Part shown: piece after piece, positions 9,441-18,292 of the stretch
Layout of the letters: each line of letters starts with the position of its first letter
Numbering within the stretch: the first letter of the stretch is position 1
The notes under the pieces: generated by a model
Databases searched by the model: none
What the model was told of the DNA's origin: nothing
The model's input: the letters and a program-made list of their open reading frames with translations, nothing else
Source: Chloroflexota bacterium
GTDB taxonomy: Bacteria; Chloroflexota; Anaerolineae; Caldilineales; Caldilineaceae
Length of the DNA: 59,516 nucleotides
Reading direction: 5' to 3'
NCBI GenBank assembly: GCA_003577005.1
Contig: QEUW01000003.1
Span: 1-59,516 of the forward strand
Translations under genes and position numbers: made by a program

Positions 9441-9874
9441 GCAACTGGTGGCAGGTAGCAGCACTTGCTGTCTTGGGTGGTCTGGCAGTCACATTGCAAG
9501 GGCAGTTCATGGGTATGCTGAGCCGGCGCCTGGGCGATCTGGAATCGGTCTTGATCACCTACGGCAGTGGCGGGCTGGTGATTGTGTTGCTCATGTTGAT
9601 CTGGCGTGGTGGTTCGCTAGCTAGCTGGATGGGCGCCCCATGGTATACCTACACAACCGGGTTGCTCGGATTGGTGATCGTAGGGACGATTGGCTACACG
9701 GCAGCTCGTCTTGGCCTGGTGAGCGCGTTTACCATCATGCTGGCGTCGCAATTTCTGCTGGCTGCGATCCTCGATCACCTTGGTTGGCTTGGTGCAGTGC
9801 AACGCCCGTTCGATTGGAGCCGATTGGCTGGAATTATCGTTTTATTGATTGGAGTCTGGTTGACCATTCGTTGA
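9437..9874 (+). CDS. DMT-family small membrane transporter (DUF606/YdcZ-like)
   Basis: 145 residues with four to five predicted hydrophobic segments, starting in a four-base ATGA overlap with the aminotransferase gene. The N-terminal QGQFMGMLSRRLGDLESVLITYGSGG matches the DUF606 half-size drug/metabolite transporter family as I know it. Coupling to an amino-acid aminotransferase suggests export of an amino-acid-like compound, but the substrate is not shown. Confidence 0.8.
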   Translation: MSNWWQVAALAVLGGLAVTLQGQFMGMLSRRLGDLESVLITYGSGGLVIVLLMLIWRGGSLASWMGAPWYTYTTGLLGLVIVGTIGYTAARLGLVSAFTIMLASQFLLAAILDHLGWLGAVQRPFDWSRLAGIIVLLIGVWLTIR

Positions 9875-9897
9875 ATGGCCCAACAAGGAACAGAGCA

Positions 9898-10227
9898 ATG
9901 CAAGCCTATGAATTGGCCGAACTGGTCAAACAACATCAAAGCAGCGATGGCCCTTGGCTGGAGTTCTTGCGGACAGCCAGCCTGAGCATGGGATTATACG
10001 AATTGGCAGCCGGCGCAACTGATCCACAACAACCCCATACGGAGGATGAAGTCTATTATGTGCTAGCAGGTCGCGCCATGATCGAGGTGGATGGTGAGCA
10101 CCGGCCAGTAGGGCCGGGGTCTGTGGTATTTGTCGGGGCAAAGGTCCCGCACCGTTTTCATAGCATCGTCGACAGCCTGCGTGTGCTGGTTTTTTTTGCC
10201 CCACCGGAGGGTTCAAATGCAACCTAA
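9898..10227 (+). CDS. Cupin-domain protein
   Basis: 109 residues. The ATG at 9898 follows AAGGAACAGAGCA. It is a single cupin barrel with motif 1 HTEDEVYYVLAGRAMIEVDG and motif 2 GPGSVVFVGAKVPHRFHSI; the His and Glu residues are the expected metal ligands. The role may be a small dioxygenase, isomerase or ligand sensor. It lies 23 bases after the transporter gene and 15 before a GNAT gene, consistent with one operon. Confidence 0.85.
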   Translation: MQAYELAELVKQHQSSDGPWLEFLRTASLSMGLYELAAGATDPQQPHTEDEVYYVLAGRAMIEVDGEHRPVGPGSVVFVGAKVPHRFHSIVDSLRVLVFFAPPEGSNAT

Positions 10228-10242
10228 CCAGAGGGGAGTTTC

Positions 10243-10740
10243 ATGGGCAAAGGCAGGTTTGCGGCGCATCCGCCGGCGCCGGTTTACGAGTACCGGCGCG
10301 CTGGTTTTTCTGTGAGCACCGACCCGGAACGGCTCGATCTCGATGTGATCCACGGCTTTCTTTGCCATTCATACTGGTCGCCCGGCATACCACGGGAGGC
10401 GGTCGCCGCGGCGGTGCGTAATTCGCTCTGTTTTGGCCTCTATGCACAACAAGAGCAGATCGGGTTTGCGCGAGTAGTGACTGATTATGTAACTGTAGCT
10501 TACCTGGCTGATGTCTTTGTATTGTCCAACTACCGTGGTCAAGGTCTTGCCACTTGGCTGGTCAACTGTGTAATGGAGTGCCCGTGCCTCCAGCCGATTC
10601 GCAACTTTCTCCTGGCCACGCGCGATGCGCACGGCCTGTATGAGAAAGTAGGGTTCGAGGGGTTGTCCAACCCAGAACGCTGGATGATCAGGCGGCAGAC
10701 CCCAGCCTGGCATCAGCCCGATTTAATTGTAGAGACCTGA
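10243..10740 (+). CDS. GNAT-family N-acetyltransferase
   Basis: 165 residues, ATG preceded by GAGGGGAG. The acetyl-CoA binding motif is visible as VLSNYRGQGLATWLVNCVM (about residues 90-108), followed by LLATRDAHGLYEKVGFEGL, typical of compact GNAT acetyltransferases. The acceptor is unknown. It is part of the tightly spaced plus-strand group with the cupin and methyltransferase. Confidence 0.85.
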   Translation: MGKGRFAAHPPAPVYEYRRAGFSVSTDPERLDLDVIHGFLCHSYWSPGIPREAVAAAVRNSLCFGLYAQQEQIGFARVVTDYVTVAYLADVFVLSNYRGQGLATWLVNCVMECPCLQPIRNFLLATRDAHGLYEKVGFEGLSNPERWMIRRQTPAWHQPDLIVET

Positions 10741-10761
10741 GACAAGGAGAACGTTGCCGGC

Positions 10762-11532
10762 ATGACACACGACATCAAAGCCGCAGTCCGGCGCCAGTTT
10801 GACCCGGTGGCGGCAAGGTATAGCACGAGCGCAGTCCACGCCCGCGGCGCCGACCTGGCGGCGCTGGTCGAGGCGGCCCAACTCACTGGCCGGGAACACA
10901 TCCTGGATGCCGGTTGTGGGACGGGGCATACGGCGCTAGCACTTGCCACCCAGGGAGTCTCGGTCGTTGCAGTGGATCTGACGGCCGCCATGCTGGAACA
11001 GGGCAGACGGCTCGCAGCGGAACGGGGCATCACGGGAGTCGATTTTAGGCTGGGTGATGTCGAACAGTTACCTTTTGCCAGCAGCGAATTTGACCTGGTG
11101 GTTTCCCGCTACAGTGCACACCACTGGCCACATCCCCAACGGGCACTGGCTGAGTTTCGCCGGGTGTTACGCCCTGGGGGCACGCTCTTGTTGGCCGATA
11201 TCGTCTCGTTTGACGCCTTTGTGCTAGATACCTTTTTGCAGACCATTGAACTGCTGCGCGACCCCTCCCACGTACGCGACCATACGGTGGACCAATGGTT
11301 AACCATGTGCGCCGCTGCGGGGTTTACCGCCGAGGTCGTCTTTACGTGGGATGTGCGGCTGGACTTTGCCGATTGGCTCGCACGGATGCAGACACCGTCT
11401 CATCACAGCGCTGCGATCGAATCGCTCTTTGACAGTGCCCCCGCTGAGACGCAGGCAGCGTTCAAGCTCGAGGCCGGCCATTCATTCACTCTGACCGGCG
11501 CACTCATCCGCGGGCGAGTGGACTCGTTATGA
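10762..11532 (+). CDS. Class I SAM-dependent methyltransferase
   Basis: 256 residues, ATG with AAGGAGA about 10 bases upstream. Motif I is ILDAGCGTGHTALAL (about residues 47-61), then the acidic residue in VAVDLTAAML, the motif IV region FDLVVSRYSAHHW, and LRPGGTLLLADI. This is the UbiE/Methyltransf_11 arrangement. A methyl acceptor cannot be assigned. It is the last gene before a gap carrying a palindromic element. Confidence 0.88.
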   Translation: MTHDIKAAVRRQFDPVAARYSTSAVHARGADLAALVEAAQLTGREHILDAGCGTGHTALALATQGVSVVAVDLTAAMLEQGRRLAAERGITGVDFRLGDVEQLPFASSEFDLVVSRYSAHHWPHPQRALAEFRRVLRPGGTLLLADIVSFDAFVLDTFLQTIELLRDPSHVRDHTVDQWLTMCAAAGFTAEVVFTWDVRLDFADWLARMQTPSHHSAAIESLFDSAPAETQAAFKLEAGHSFTLTGALIRGRVDSL

Positions 11533-11584
11533 TAGCCTGAACAACGAGTGGTTTGCACACATGGCTTTGGCGGTGCAATCGTAC

Positions 11585-11636
11585 TACAGCGAGACTTTGC
11601 AATCGGATCGTGTCTGCCTTGCAAAGTCTCGTTGTA
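11585..11636. repeat. 52-bp palindromic element with CGAGACTTT arms
   Basis: TACAGCGAGACTTTGCAA pairs with TTGCAAAGTCTCGTTGTA (one mismatch) around a 16-base centre. The core CGAGACTT / AAGTCTCGTTG recurs in the element at 34221-34352, so this is a repeated palindrome family. It lies between the methyltransferase and the sulfatase-like gene and may also act as a terminator. Confidence 0.6.
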
Positions 11637-11724
11637 ATTGTCGATAGATCCCGCAGGGCCTACCTTTGCATCCGCCTCAGAAATGATTACAATAGGCGCA
11701 TAGCCACCTGCAACAAGGATCTAC

Positions 11725-13518
11725 ATGGTTATGCGACACTCGTGGGCCGCCTTCTTGCAGCGCCGCCCAAACCTGGTCTTTTGGGCTGGCTTATCCACCT
11801 GCCAAGCGTTGCTCTTTTTGCCCCTTTATCTCTTGCAACGCCAGACCAGCTCGCTCTTTCCAATGGTGTTGCTGCCTGGCGAGCCGGCCTGGCAGGTGGC
11901 CGGCCAGCTCTTTCTCTGGCGCGACAATCTGGACCCCTGGCGCCTTTCGCTGGAGTTGACGCTATTGCTGGCGCTATGGTGCAATTTCTATTGGCTGCGG
12001 CGCCCACTGATGCGGGGCCTAATCATCGGGTTTTATGTCGTCGCACTCTTCTATGCACTGTATGAAGCGGTGGTCGTTTCGATCTATCGTGTGGACCCGA
12101 TCTTCTACAGCCAATACTTTCTAGCGCGTGACGGGCTGCCCTTTCTGGCGCGCCATCTTCAGACCTCTGCCTTCACCTATCTCGCCGGTGCAGTGGGGCT
12201 GGTGGGGGCGCTCATCCTTGTTGTAGGGGGAATCAACCTGCTGTTGGACAGTGCGGCCGAATCCAAACTGCACCGCGCCGCTCCAGTTAGCATGGCGTTG
12301 TTGGCCGGGTTTTGTCTCTTTGCCGGGATACGCTATCAGCACTACACGGCTCAGCCAGAGATGGTTGTGAGCAGCCTCGCCTTCAAGCTCCGCCAGAACA
12401 TTGCGGCATCGTTCCAACTATATGAAAAGATTGCCAGCTTTGATGACGATGCGGTTCTGCGCGCCTACAACTATTTTCCTTACCGGCTGCGGAGCAAGCC
12501 CGACATCTATCTGATCTTTATCGAATCGTACGGCAGTGTGCTCTATAAGCGACCCGATTACCACCAGGCGTACACCTTGTTGTTGGCTGAGTTAGAGCAA
12601 CGGCTGGCTGGCGCCGGCTGGCAGAGTGCAACTGCATTGAGCGAATCACCCACCTGGGGCGGCGGTTCGTGGATGGCTTACACCAGCCTGCTCTTTGGCC
12701 TGCGCATCGACAGCCACCCCCAATATCTGACGCTGCTCGACAAATACCAGGCGCAACGGTATCCAAATCTGGGCCGATATCTCCAGTCACAGGGCTATTA
12801 CTATGCCTGGGTCTCGTCCATCGCCGACGAGTTGAATGATGAAACTTGGGAAAAATATATCCGCTTTCTGGGTGTGGATCAGTGGCTGCGTTACCGCGAC
12901 CTGGGGTACAGCGGCCCGCGCTACGGGTGGGGACCCGCACCGCCCGACCAATATACATTGAACTACACGCACCAACTGCTAAAAGAGCAGAGCGACAAAC
13001 CGCTCTTCTTTGTCACGCTGACGCAGAATTCACACTATCCCTGGGCGCCGCAGCCACACCTGGTGGCAGACTGGCGTACGCTCAGCCAAACCGACGCGGC
13101 GGACCCAGACGCGCCGGCTGAGGTGGCGCACGCGGACAAACGGCAACACTATCTGCAAGCCATCGCCTACCAGTTGCAGATGTTGACTGACTTTGTGATC
13201 GACAACGGGAACGAGGAGAGCCTCTTTATCCTGGTCGGCGACCACCAGCCCCCGCAGGTCTCGCGCCGTTCCGATGGTTGGGACACGCCGATCCACATCA
13301 TCAGCCAGGACCAGGGGCTGCTTACAACCTTTGCCGGATACGGCTTTGCACCTGGTTTGCAGGCGTCCACCCTGGAGCCGGCGCTGCGCCATGAAGGGTT
13401 CTATTCGCTGTTGATGCGTGTCCTGCTGGAGCAGGAGAATGTCGCACGCATTGCCTTGCCCCCGTACTTGCCGCATGGGGTGACACCCGCGGCCGCACCG
13501 GAGCCCGTTGCCGATTGA
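11725..13518 (+). CDS. Membrane sulfatase/LTA-synthase-like hydrolase
   Basis: 597 residues. The N-terminal third is membrane-embedded, with about five hydrophobic segments within residues 15-210. It is followed by an extracytoplasmic alkaline-phosphatase-superfamily domain. Visible landmarks are PDIYLIFIESYGSV (about residues 262-272, where the metal-coordinating nucleophile lies in this superfamily), GGGSWMAYTSLLFGLRI, TLTQNSHYPW and LVGDHQPP (metal-binding DH). It could be a phosphoglycerol transferase, phosphoethanolamine transferase or sulfatase. The CDP-alcohol phosphatidyltransferase nearby on the other strand fits a lipid or envelope role. Confidence 0.8.
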   Translation: MVMRHSWAAFLQRRPNLVFWAGLSTCQALLFLPLYLLQRQTSSLFPMVLLPGEPAWQVAGQLFLWRDNLDPWRLSLELTLLLALWCNFYWLRRPLMRGLIIGFYVVALFYALYEAVVVSIYRVDPIFYSQYFLARDGLPFLARHLQTSAFTYLAGAVGLVGALILVVGGINLLLDSAAESKLHRAAPVSMALLAGFCLFAGIRYQHYTAQPEMVVSSLAFKLRQNIAASFQLYEKIASFDDDAVLRAYNYFPYRLRSKPDIYLIFIESYGSVLYKRPDYHQAYTLLLAELEQRLAGAGWQSATALSESPTWGGGSWMAYTSLLFGLRIDSHPQYLTLLDKYQAQRYPNLGRYLQSQGYYYAWVSSIADELNDETWEKYIRFLGVDQWLRYRDLGYSGPRYGWGPAPPDQYTLNYTHQLLKEQSDKPLFFVTLTQNSHYPWAPQPHLVADWRTLSQTDAADPDAPAEVAHADKRQHYLQAIAYQLQMLTDFVIDNGNEESLFILVGDHQPPQVSRRSDGWDTPIHIISQDQGLLTTFAGYGFAPGLQASTLEPALRHEGFYSLLMRVLLEQENVARIALPPYLPHGVTPAAAPEPVAD

Positions 13519-13550
13519 ATCCATGTGCTTACCCCGAAAAGGAGAAACAG

Positions 13551-14270
13551 ATGCAGTATACCCTGCCCAAAATCCTGTTCCTTATGTGGATGGTTGTCGC
13601 ATTGGCCGCCTGTGGCGGCTCCACCTCACCCGCGGCCAGTACGGCCACGGCTACACCGGCGCCCACGCCCACTAGCGCCGGCACGGGTGCAGCCGTGGGT
13701 GGTCTGCGCACCTTTGTGATTGTGCCCGCTGAGTCAAAGGCTTCGTATTTGGCAGACGAGGAGTTTTTTGCCGATGCGCTGGCTAAATATGGCATTGGGG
13801 CGGGCGAAGCAGATGTAGTGGGCAGCACCCAAGAGATCGAGGGGCAGCTCCAGCTTAACTTGGACGACCTGTCCGCGGCGTTGGGTGAAAACCGCTTCAC
13901 CGTGCAGATGAACACCCTCGCCACCGACCGGTCGCTGCGCGATAATTGGATCCGTGAGAATGGCCCGCGCTTCAACGATTACCCTGAAGCTATCTTTGTC
14001 GCAACCGCAATCGAAGGCGCGCCGGCAACCTACAACGACGGCGAGGAAGTAACCTTCCGCCTCATAGGTGATATGACCATTCGTGAGATCACCCAACCCG
14101 TCACCTTTACCGTCACCGCCCGGCTGACGGGTGACACACTGACAGGCGTGGCGACGACACGGCTGTTGATGAGCGACTTTGGTGTCGACCCGCCCAACTT
14201 TGTCAATACGTTGACTGTGAAGGATGAATTTGGCATCGCGGTTGAGTTCACAGCTAGAGAACAAAGATAG
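13551..14270 (+). CDS. YceI-domain lipoprotein
   Basis: 239 residues from the ATG at 13551, preceded by AAAGGAG; the 12 extra upstream codons are rejected for lack of a ribosome site. A signal peptide with lipobox LAAC gives a lipid-anchored protein after a Ser/Thr/Pro/Ala-rich linker. The remaining roughly 185 residues match the YceI lipocalin-like barrel (AEADVVGSTQEIEGQLQLN, RDNWIRENG, ITQPVTFTVTARLTGD). YceI proteins bind isoprenoid-type amphiphiles. Heptamer repeats follow the stop. Confidence 0.88.
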   Translation: MQYTLPKILFLMWMVVALAACGGSTSPAASTATATPAPTPTSAGTGAAVGGLRTFVIVPAESKASYLADEEFFADALAKYGIGAGEADVVGSTQEIEGQLQLNLDDLSAALGENRFTVQMNTLATDRSLRDNWIRENGPRFNDYPEAIFVATAIEGAPATYNDGEEVTFRLIGDMTIREITQPVTFTVTARLTGDTLTGVATTRLLMSDFGVDPPNFVNTLTVKDEFGIAVEFTAREQR

Positions 14271-14275
14271 TAGTG

Positions 14276-14310
14276 GTCAATTGTCAATTATGAATTGTCA
14301 ATGGTGAATG
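14276..14310. repeat. Heptamer tandem repeat, unit GTCAATT
   Basis: Five consecutive 7-bp units (GTCAATT, GTCAATT, ATGAATT, GTCAATG, GTGAATG) begin two bases after the YceI stop. There is no full inverted arm, but the unit itself is partly palindromic. Same architecture as the GTAGAAC and GTAATGC repeats elsewhere in the window. Confidence 0.65.
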
Positions 14311-14468
14311 GGGTTTCGGGTCAGCCACAGCCAGTTAACAACGGTCCCAAAAATCGTGGGGTCGCACGTGGGCGTGTGAACTCTGCGTGTCCCCTGGGCG
14401 TCGAGTTTGCGCCCGCCAGACCAACCTGAAACTGGGAGAAGAAAGACTGTAAAATGTCAATCTTGCCG

Positions 14469-15689
14469 TCAGCGCCGGGACGGGCCAGCATGACCGAGCT
14501 TGATGCGCAGCAGCCGCTCTTCCGGCCGCCAGAGAGCAAAGCGGCCGCTGCCCAAGTGGACGACGATCAGCGCGCAAACCAGCAATAGCCCGTTGCTCGA
14601 CCAGTTGAGGCCGGTCGCCATCAGGTCGAGCCCAGCCAACACCGCCAAGGCTAGCGCCGCGGCCCGGCCCACCACACCCAGCAACAACAAGAGCGCTATC
14701 GCACCCCAGAACAGCGCTGGGCCAGTCAGAAGGCCGGTCGCTTGCCAGAGAAGCACCAACGCGAGGATAGCGCCGGCCAGCCGCGCCGCCAACGGCAACC
14801 ACCCCTCGAACACCTGCTTGACAAGCCACCGCCAGGCCAGATAGCGGGGCGAATCGGCGTCGACCACGCCGCTTACCACCAGCCAATCGCGGCCAAACGA
14901 ATAGATAAGCGGGACCGCAAACAGATAGCTCGCCAGTTGCGTAATCTGCGGGGCGATGGTCGGCCACAAGACGACGCTGGCAAAGGTCGTCTGCAGACCG
15001 GCGATCAAACGACCTTGCTCGCTAGGCGGCAACTCGTAGACGGGCAGCTTCCAACGCCGTCGCAGCCACAAGCCGAGCACAAATAACTGCCGAGCTAATC
15101 CTAAAACAATGTACCACGGAGGTAATTGCCCGTATTGGATCGCAAGCATCACGGCGATCAAAAACCCAACGCTGTCAAACTCCATGTCCAGGATGACGCC
15201 TAACCGGGTCTCATGGTGAGTGATGCGCGCAACGTAGCCGTCAAAATAATCGAGCAACCGTTCGAGCGAATAGAGCAGCGCCGGCGCCCAGGCCAGCAGG
15301 CCAACTGGTCGCGGGGCAAAGAGAAAACCGGCCAGCAGACAGGTGAGCAGACCGCGCGCCAATGTCATACCGTTGGCATAGCCCAAAAACGGCAAGAGGC
15401 TCCCATCCGACGGGCGGCGATTCTTGTCCAGCGCCCACCAGAGAATCACAATCTGGATGACCATTGTCAGCGTGGCCAACCCCAGCCAGCGCACGGCCAG
15501 CCCCGACTGCCACTCCTGGCGCAGCGACCAGTAGCCTATGAGGAGCACTACTCCGTAGAGCAAAGCGATGACTAGCCAACGCCAGCGGAGACTTACGATG
15601 CTTTGTCTGTCGTCGTAGACTGTCATGATACCCGGTTCAGCCAGGGTGGGTGGGTTTTGCATGGGATCTTCACCAGCCAACTCAGTCAC
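14469..15689 (-). CDS. CDP-alcohol phosphatidyltransferase-family membrane protein
   Basis: About 406 residues; the ATG at 15662 (GGTGA 7 bases upstream) is an equally good start. The class signature D-G-x2-A-R...G-x3-D-x3-D is present at about residues 148-171 (DGYVAR then GVILDMEFD), which marks the catalytic metal site for condensing a CDP-alcohol with an acceptor. It has ten or more hydrophobic segments, about twice the usual size of the family; the extra C-terminal membrane half (from about residue 230) is unassigned. Product unknown. A competing ORF on the same strand in another frame is a shadow. Confidence 0.8.
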   Translation of the reverse strand: MTELAGEDPMQNPPTLAEPGIMTVYDDRQSIVSLRWRWLVIALLYGVVLLIGYWSLRQEWQSGLAVRWLGLATLTMVIQIVILWWALDKNRRPSDGSLLPFLGYANGMTLARGLLTCLLAGFLFAPRPVGLLAWAPALLYSLERLLDYFDGYVARITHHETRLGVILDMEFDSVGFLIAVMLAIQYGQLPPWYIVLGLARQLFVLGLWLRRRWKLPVYELPPSEQGRLIAGLQTTFASVVLWPTIAPQITQLASYLFAVPLIYSFGRDWLVVSGVVDADSPRYLAWRWLVKQVFEGWLPLAARLAGAILALVLLWQATGLLTGPALFWGAIALLLLLGVVGRAAALALAVLAGLDLMATGLNWSSNGLLLVCALIVVHLGSGRFALWRPEERLLRIKLGHAGPSRR

Positions 15690-15805
15690 ATTCGTGCAAA
15701 TGTGGCCGTATCGTAAGAGCCAGCATGAAGAGACCCTATTTCGTATAACGGGAAAATCCGTTTATTGGATTTGGTTCCCGGAATTTTGGTCGGTCACAAA
15801 TTTGT

Positions 15806-15849
15806 ATAGGAGTTACGCAGTCGCTCAGGTGCGACTGCGTAACTCCTAT
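15806..15849. repeat. Perfect 18-bp palindrome with 8-bp loop
   Basis: ATAGGAGTTACGCAGTCG, the loop CTCAGGTG, then the exact complement. Its sharp ends and absence of a T-tract look more like joined terminal inverted repeats (a minimal TIR element) than a terminator. It lies between two minus-strand genes. Confidence 0.6.
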
Positions 15850-15978
15850 TTGTCGTGGCGGTATGGAAACCGCCGCGACAAGCCTCACCTGTCACCCTAC
15901 TGGGAGTAGCCGCGAGTGCCAAAGTTTGCTGAACAGGCAATGGGGGTTGAGGGGGCCACACGTTCGCAAGCAACTCCT

Positions 15979-16695
15979 TCAGCCGCTAAACTCAAGAAAG
16001 AGCGGCATGTGGTCGCTGGCTGCGCTCCAACGCTCATACTCCCCCACGGCAAAAAAGCGGAGCCGCTTGAGCCACGGGCGTGGGGCAAAACAATAGTCGA
16101 TGTGATAGGTCTTAGCTCGTTTGCGATACATAAATAGCGTCTTGGCCGATTCCGCACCCTGCGCTTCGCCCGACCACTCGTGGTAGACGCTGACCAGCCC
16201 ATGGCGCGCCAGCGCATCCACAACCCAAGAGTGATTGCCGATCCGTGGCTTGCGGTCCCACTGTTTGTTGCTATTAAAGTCACCGGCGACGACCGTCTCT
16301 TTCTCAGTGAGAAAGTCACCATAGCGCGTGATCGCCTGCGCGATCTGGCCCACATAGCTTAACCTGGGGTTCGTATGCGGCATGGCCCACACAGCCAGCA
16401 GATGGAAGTCGGCTGTTGGGCCGCTGACCCGGAGAGGCACACAATAGCGGATGGCCGGGTCGTAGGCTTCGCCCAATGCAAAGCGCAGCCCGTTGTAGGA
16501 TAATACACAAATTCCTTGTGTAGCCCGCTCCCCGAACCACATTTGTGTGGTCGGCTGCGGAAGATGGGGTGGAAACGCCAACCGCTCTGGGCATTCACAC
16601 TCCTGGATGATGGCAATATCGGGCTTAAACTGCGCAACTGCCTCTGCCTTTTTCCGAAACGCCCCCTGGCAATTCCAAGTCACGATCCTCATCAT
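15979..16695 (-). CDS. Endonuclease/exonuclease/phosphatase (EEP) family protein
   Basis: 238 residues, compact. EEP motifs are all present: TWNCQG at the N-terminus, AIIQECE (metal-binding Glu), VVAGDFNSNKQWD (catalytic Asp/Asn) and the C-terminal SDHMPLFLEF (Asp-His pair). The family hydrolyses phosphodiester bonds in DNA, RNA or lipids. No signal peptide, so probably cytoplasmic; a DNA-repair or nuclease role is the default guess. Confidence 0.85.
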   Translation of the reverse strand: MMRIVTWNCQGAFRKKAEAVAQFKPDIAIIQECECPERLAFPPHLPQPTTQMWFGERATQGICVLSYNGLRFALGEAYDPAIRYCVPLRVSGPTADFHLLAVWAMPHTNPRLSYVGQIAQAITRYGDFLTEKETVVAGDFNSNKQWDRKPRIGNHSWVVDALARHGLVSVYHEWSGEAQGAESAKTLFMYRKRAKTYHIDYCFAPRPWLKRLRFFAVGEYERWSAASDHMPLFLEFSG

Positions 16696-16704
16696 TCAAC
16701 GACT

Positions 16705-17127
16705 TTACGCTCCGCGCTGCTCCTTCCCATTGCGCAACTGCTCGCTGAGGTAGATACTGCCGGCGGCAACCTGGCGCAGGGCTTGGAGAAAGGCAACGGC
16801 ATCGCCCTTCATCACATATCCCTTGGCGCCCAGTCGTAGGAGCTGTTCGGCATAGACCCCTTCGTCATGGCCGGAGACGACCAACACGGGCAGCTCCAGA
16901 TAATGGCAGCGGAGGTGTTTTAGCAGTTCCACCCCATCCATCTCCCCTTGCAGCGACACATCGAGCACGACAATATCGGGGGTAGCCAGGGGGATCTTTG
17001 TCATGGCTTCGTGGCCCGATGCTGCCTCACCACAACATTCCAGGTCAGGTTCGCGCCGCATGAGCAGGACGTAGTTCTGACGCACCTGGGGGTGGTCATC
17101 GACAATAAAGACCTTCAACATGCGCAT
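16705..17127 (-). CDS. Receiver-only response regulator
   Basis: 140 residues. A complete CheY-like receiver with IVDDHPQVRQNY (acidic pair D10, D11), phosphoacceptor near D56 (VVLDVSLQG), VLVVSGHD and GAKGYVMKGD (conserved Lys). The sequence ends after SIYLSEQLRNGKEQRGA, where NarL/LuxR-type regulators would continue into an HTH, so no output domain is encoded. It follows the receiver-kinase gene by about 90 bases and is likely its phosphorylation partner. Confidence 0.88.
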   Translation of the reverse strand: MRMLKVFIVDDHPQVRQNYVLLMRREPDLECCGEAASGHEAMTKIPLATPDIVVLDVSLQGEMDGVELLKHLRCHYLELPVLVVSGHDEGVYAEQLLRLGAKGYVMKGDAVAFLQALRQVAAGSIYLSEQLRNGKEQRGA

Positions 17128-17190
17128 TTCCTTATCGACGCCCGCAAATCAATAGAGGCTGTTCCTTGCTGGCGCCAGAACCCAGCACAC

Positions 17191-17219
17191 AGGTTCTGTT
17201 GACATTTGATCACAGAACT
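17191..17219. mobile_element. Remnant end of TIR element family 1
   Basis: GGTTCTGTTGACATTT, identical to the left end of the elements at 6926 and 34127, followed after 3 bases by CACAGAACTT, giving a short inverted repeat with the first bases. It lies between the kinase and the receiver gene, touching the kinase stop codon. Read as a deleted or solo copy. Confidence 0.5.
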
Positions 17220-18292
17220 TAAGGTGACACAGTGAGAGACAGCGCAAGATCTTTGGGGACCGCAATAGTGGCGCGCACTCCTTGGCCCGGCTTCGTTTCG
17301 ATTACCAGTTGTCCGCCAAAGAGCGCCAATCGTTCTCGTACACTGTACAGGCCAAACCCCTTATCGCGACCAGTCTGTTGCAGCTGGCTGAGGTTGAAGC
17401 CGCATCCCTGGTCCACTACGCGGATTACCACGTGCTCTCCCTCTTCAAACAGGATAACCTCGGCCTGATTAACGCCAGCGTGTTTGATCACATTGAAGAG
17501 CAATTCGCGCACCAACTGAAAGAGCAGCACCTGTAAATCCTGGCTGGTGCTGTGGAAGTCGCTCTGTGCATTCAACCGGACACGGAGGCCGTGTGTCTCG
17601 GCCATATGAGTGGCCAGCCACCGAAAGGACGCGGCGAGCCCTTCATTCTGCAACGCTGGCGGGCTCAGCTCAACCGTCAGGGTGCGGGTCGTGCGGATGG
17701 CCTCACGGGTCAGGTTCTCCAGCGCCTGTACATGTTCCTCGATCACAGGCTGGCCCGCCCCGTCCAGGCCAATCAGATGGGCGCGCATCTGGATGCCATA
17801 GAGCGTCTGTTGGACGTGATCATGCAAGATCTGCGAGATGCGGCGGCGTTCGCGCTGTTCGGCCAGCGTCAACGCCGAGGCCAGATCGCGTAATTGCATG
17901 TTTTTCTCGTCGATATCACGCCGCATCGCCATCTTTTCAATGGCATTGACGATGGCATGTTCGAGCGACATGTGCGTGAGATGCCCCTTGACAAGATAAT
18001 CCTGAGCGCCAAGTTGCATAGCCTGGACAATGACCTCAGGGCTTTCTTCACCGGTCAGGATGATGACAGGCAAGTAGGCGGTGGTGAAATGCGGCAAGAG
18101 TTGCAGCCCGCCAATATCCGGCAGCCGGTAGTCAAGCAGAACACACGCGGGCGGCTGGCTCTGTGCTAGGGCCAGCGCCTCGCGACCAGTCGCGACTTCA
18201 TGCACGATATACTGGTCATTGAGCAGACGACACACCAGCTCGCGATCAATATCGTCATCATCGACCAACAGCAGATCGACCGGCGCCATCAT
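17219..18292 (-). CDS. Hybrid: N-terminal receiver fused to NarX-type histidine kinase
   Basis: 357 residues from the ATG at 18292 with GAGG 7 bases upstream; the 59-codon extension to 18469 lacks coding character. The receiver spans residues 5-125 (DDDD at 11-14, phospho-Asp in VLLDYRLPD at about 54, Lys in DYLVKG). A helical linker and HisKA_3 domain follow (RERRRISQILHDHVQQTLYG; His in the LHDH motif), then HATPase_c (RELLFNVIKHA N-box, DQGCGFN, GFGLYSVRERL). No membrane segment, so soluble: its input is phosphorylation of its own receiver by another kinase. It pairs with the downstream receiver-only protein. Confidence 0.9.
   Translation of the reverse strand: MMAPVDLLLVDDDDIDRELVCRLLNDQYIVHEVATGREALALAQSQPPACVLLDYRLPDIGGLQLLPHFTTAYLPVIILTGEESPEVIVQAMQLGAQDYLVKGHLTHMSLEHAIVNAIEKMAMRRDIDEKNMQLRDLASALTLAEQRERRRISQILHDHVQQTLYGIQMRAHLIGLDGAGQPVIEEHVQALENLTREAIRTTRTLTVELSPPALQNEGLAASFRWLATHMAETHGLRVRLNAQSDFHSTSQDLQVLLFQLVRELLFNVIKHAGVNQAEVILFEEGEHVVIRVVDQGCGFNLSQLQQTGRDKGFGLYSVRERLALFGGQLVIETKPGQGVRATIAVPKDLALSLTVSP

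Noticed and set aside
14335..14967. 210-codon minus-strand frame
   Set aside because: Out-of-frame shadow of the CDP-alcohol phosphatidyltransferase gene, with Arg/Gly-rich composition typical of shadows in GC-rich DNA.
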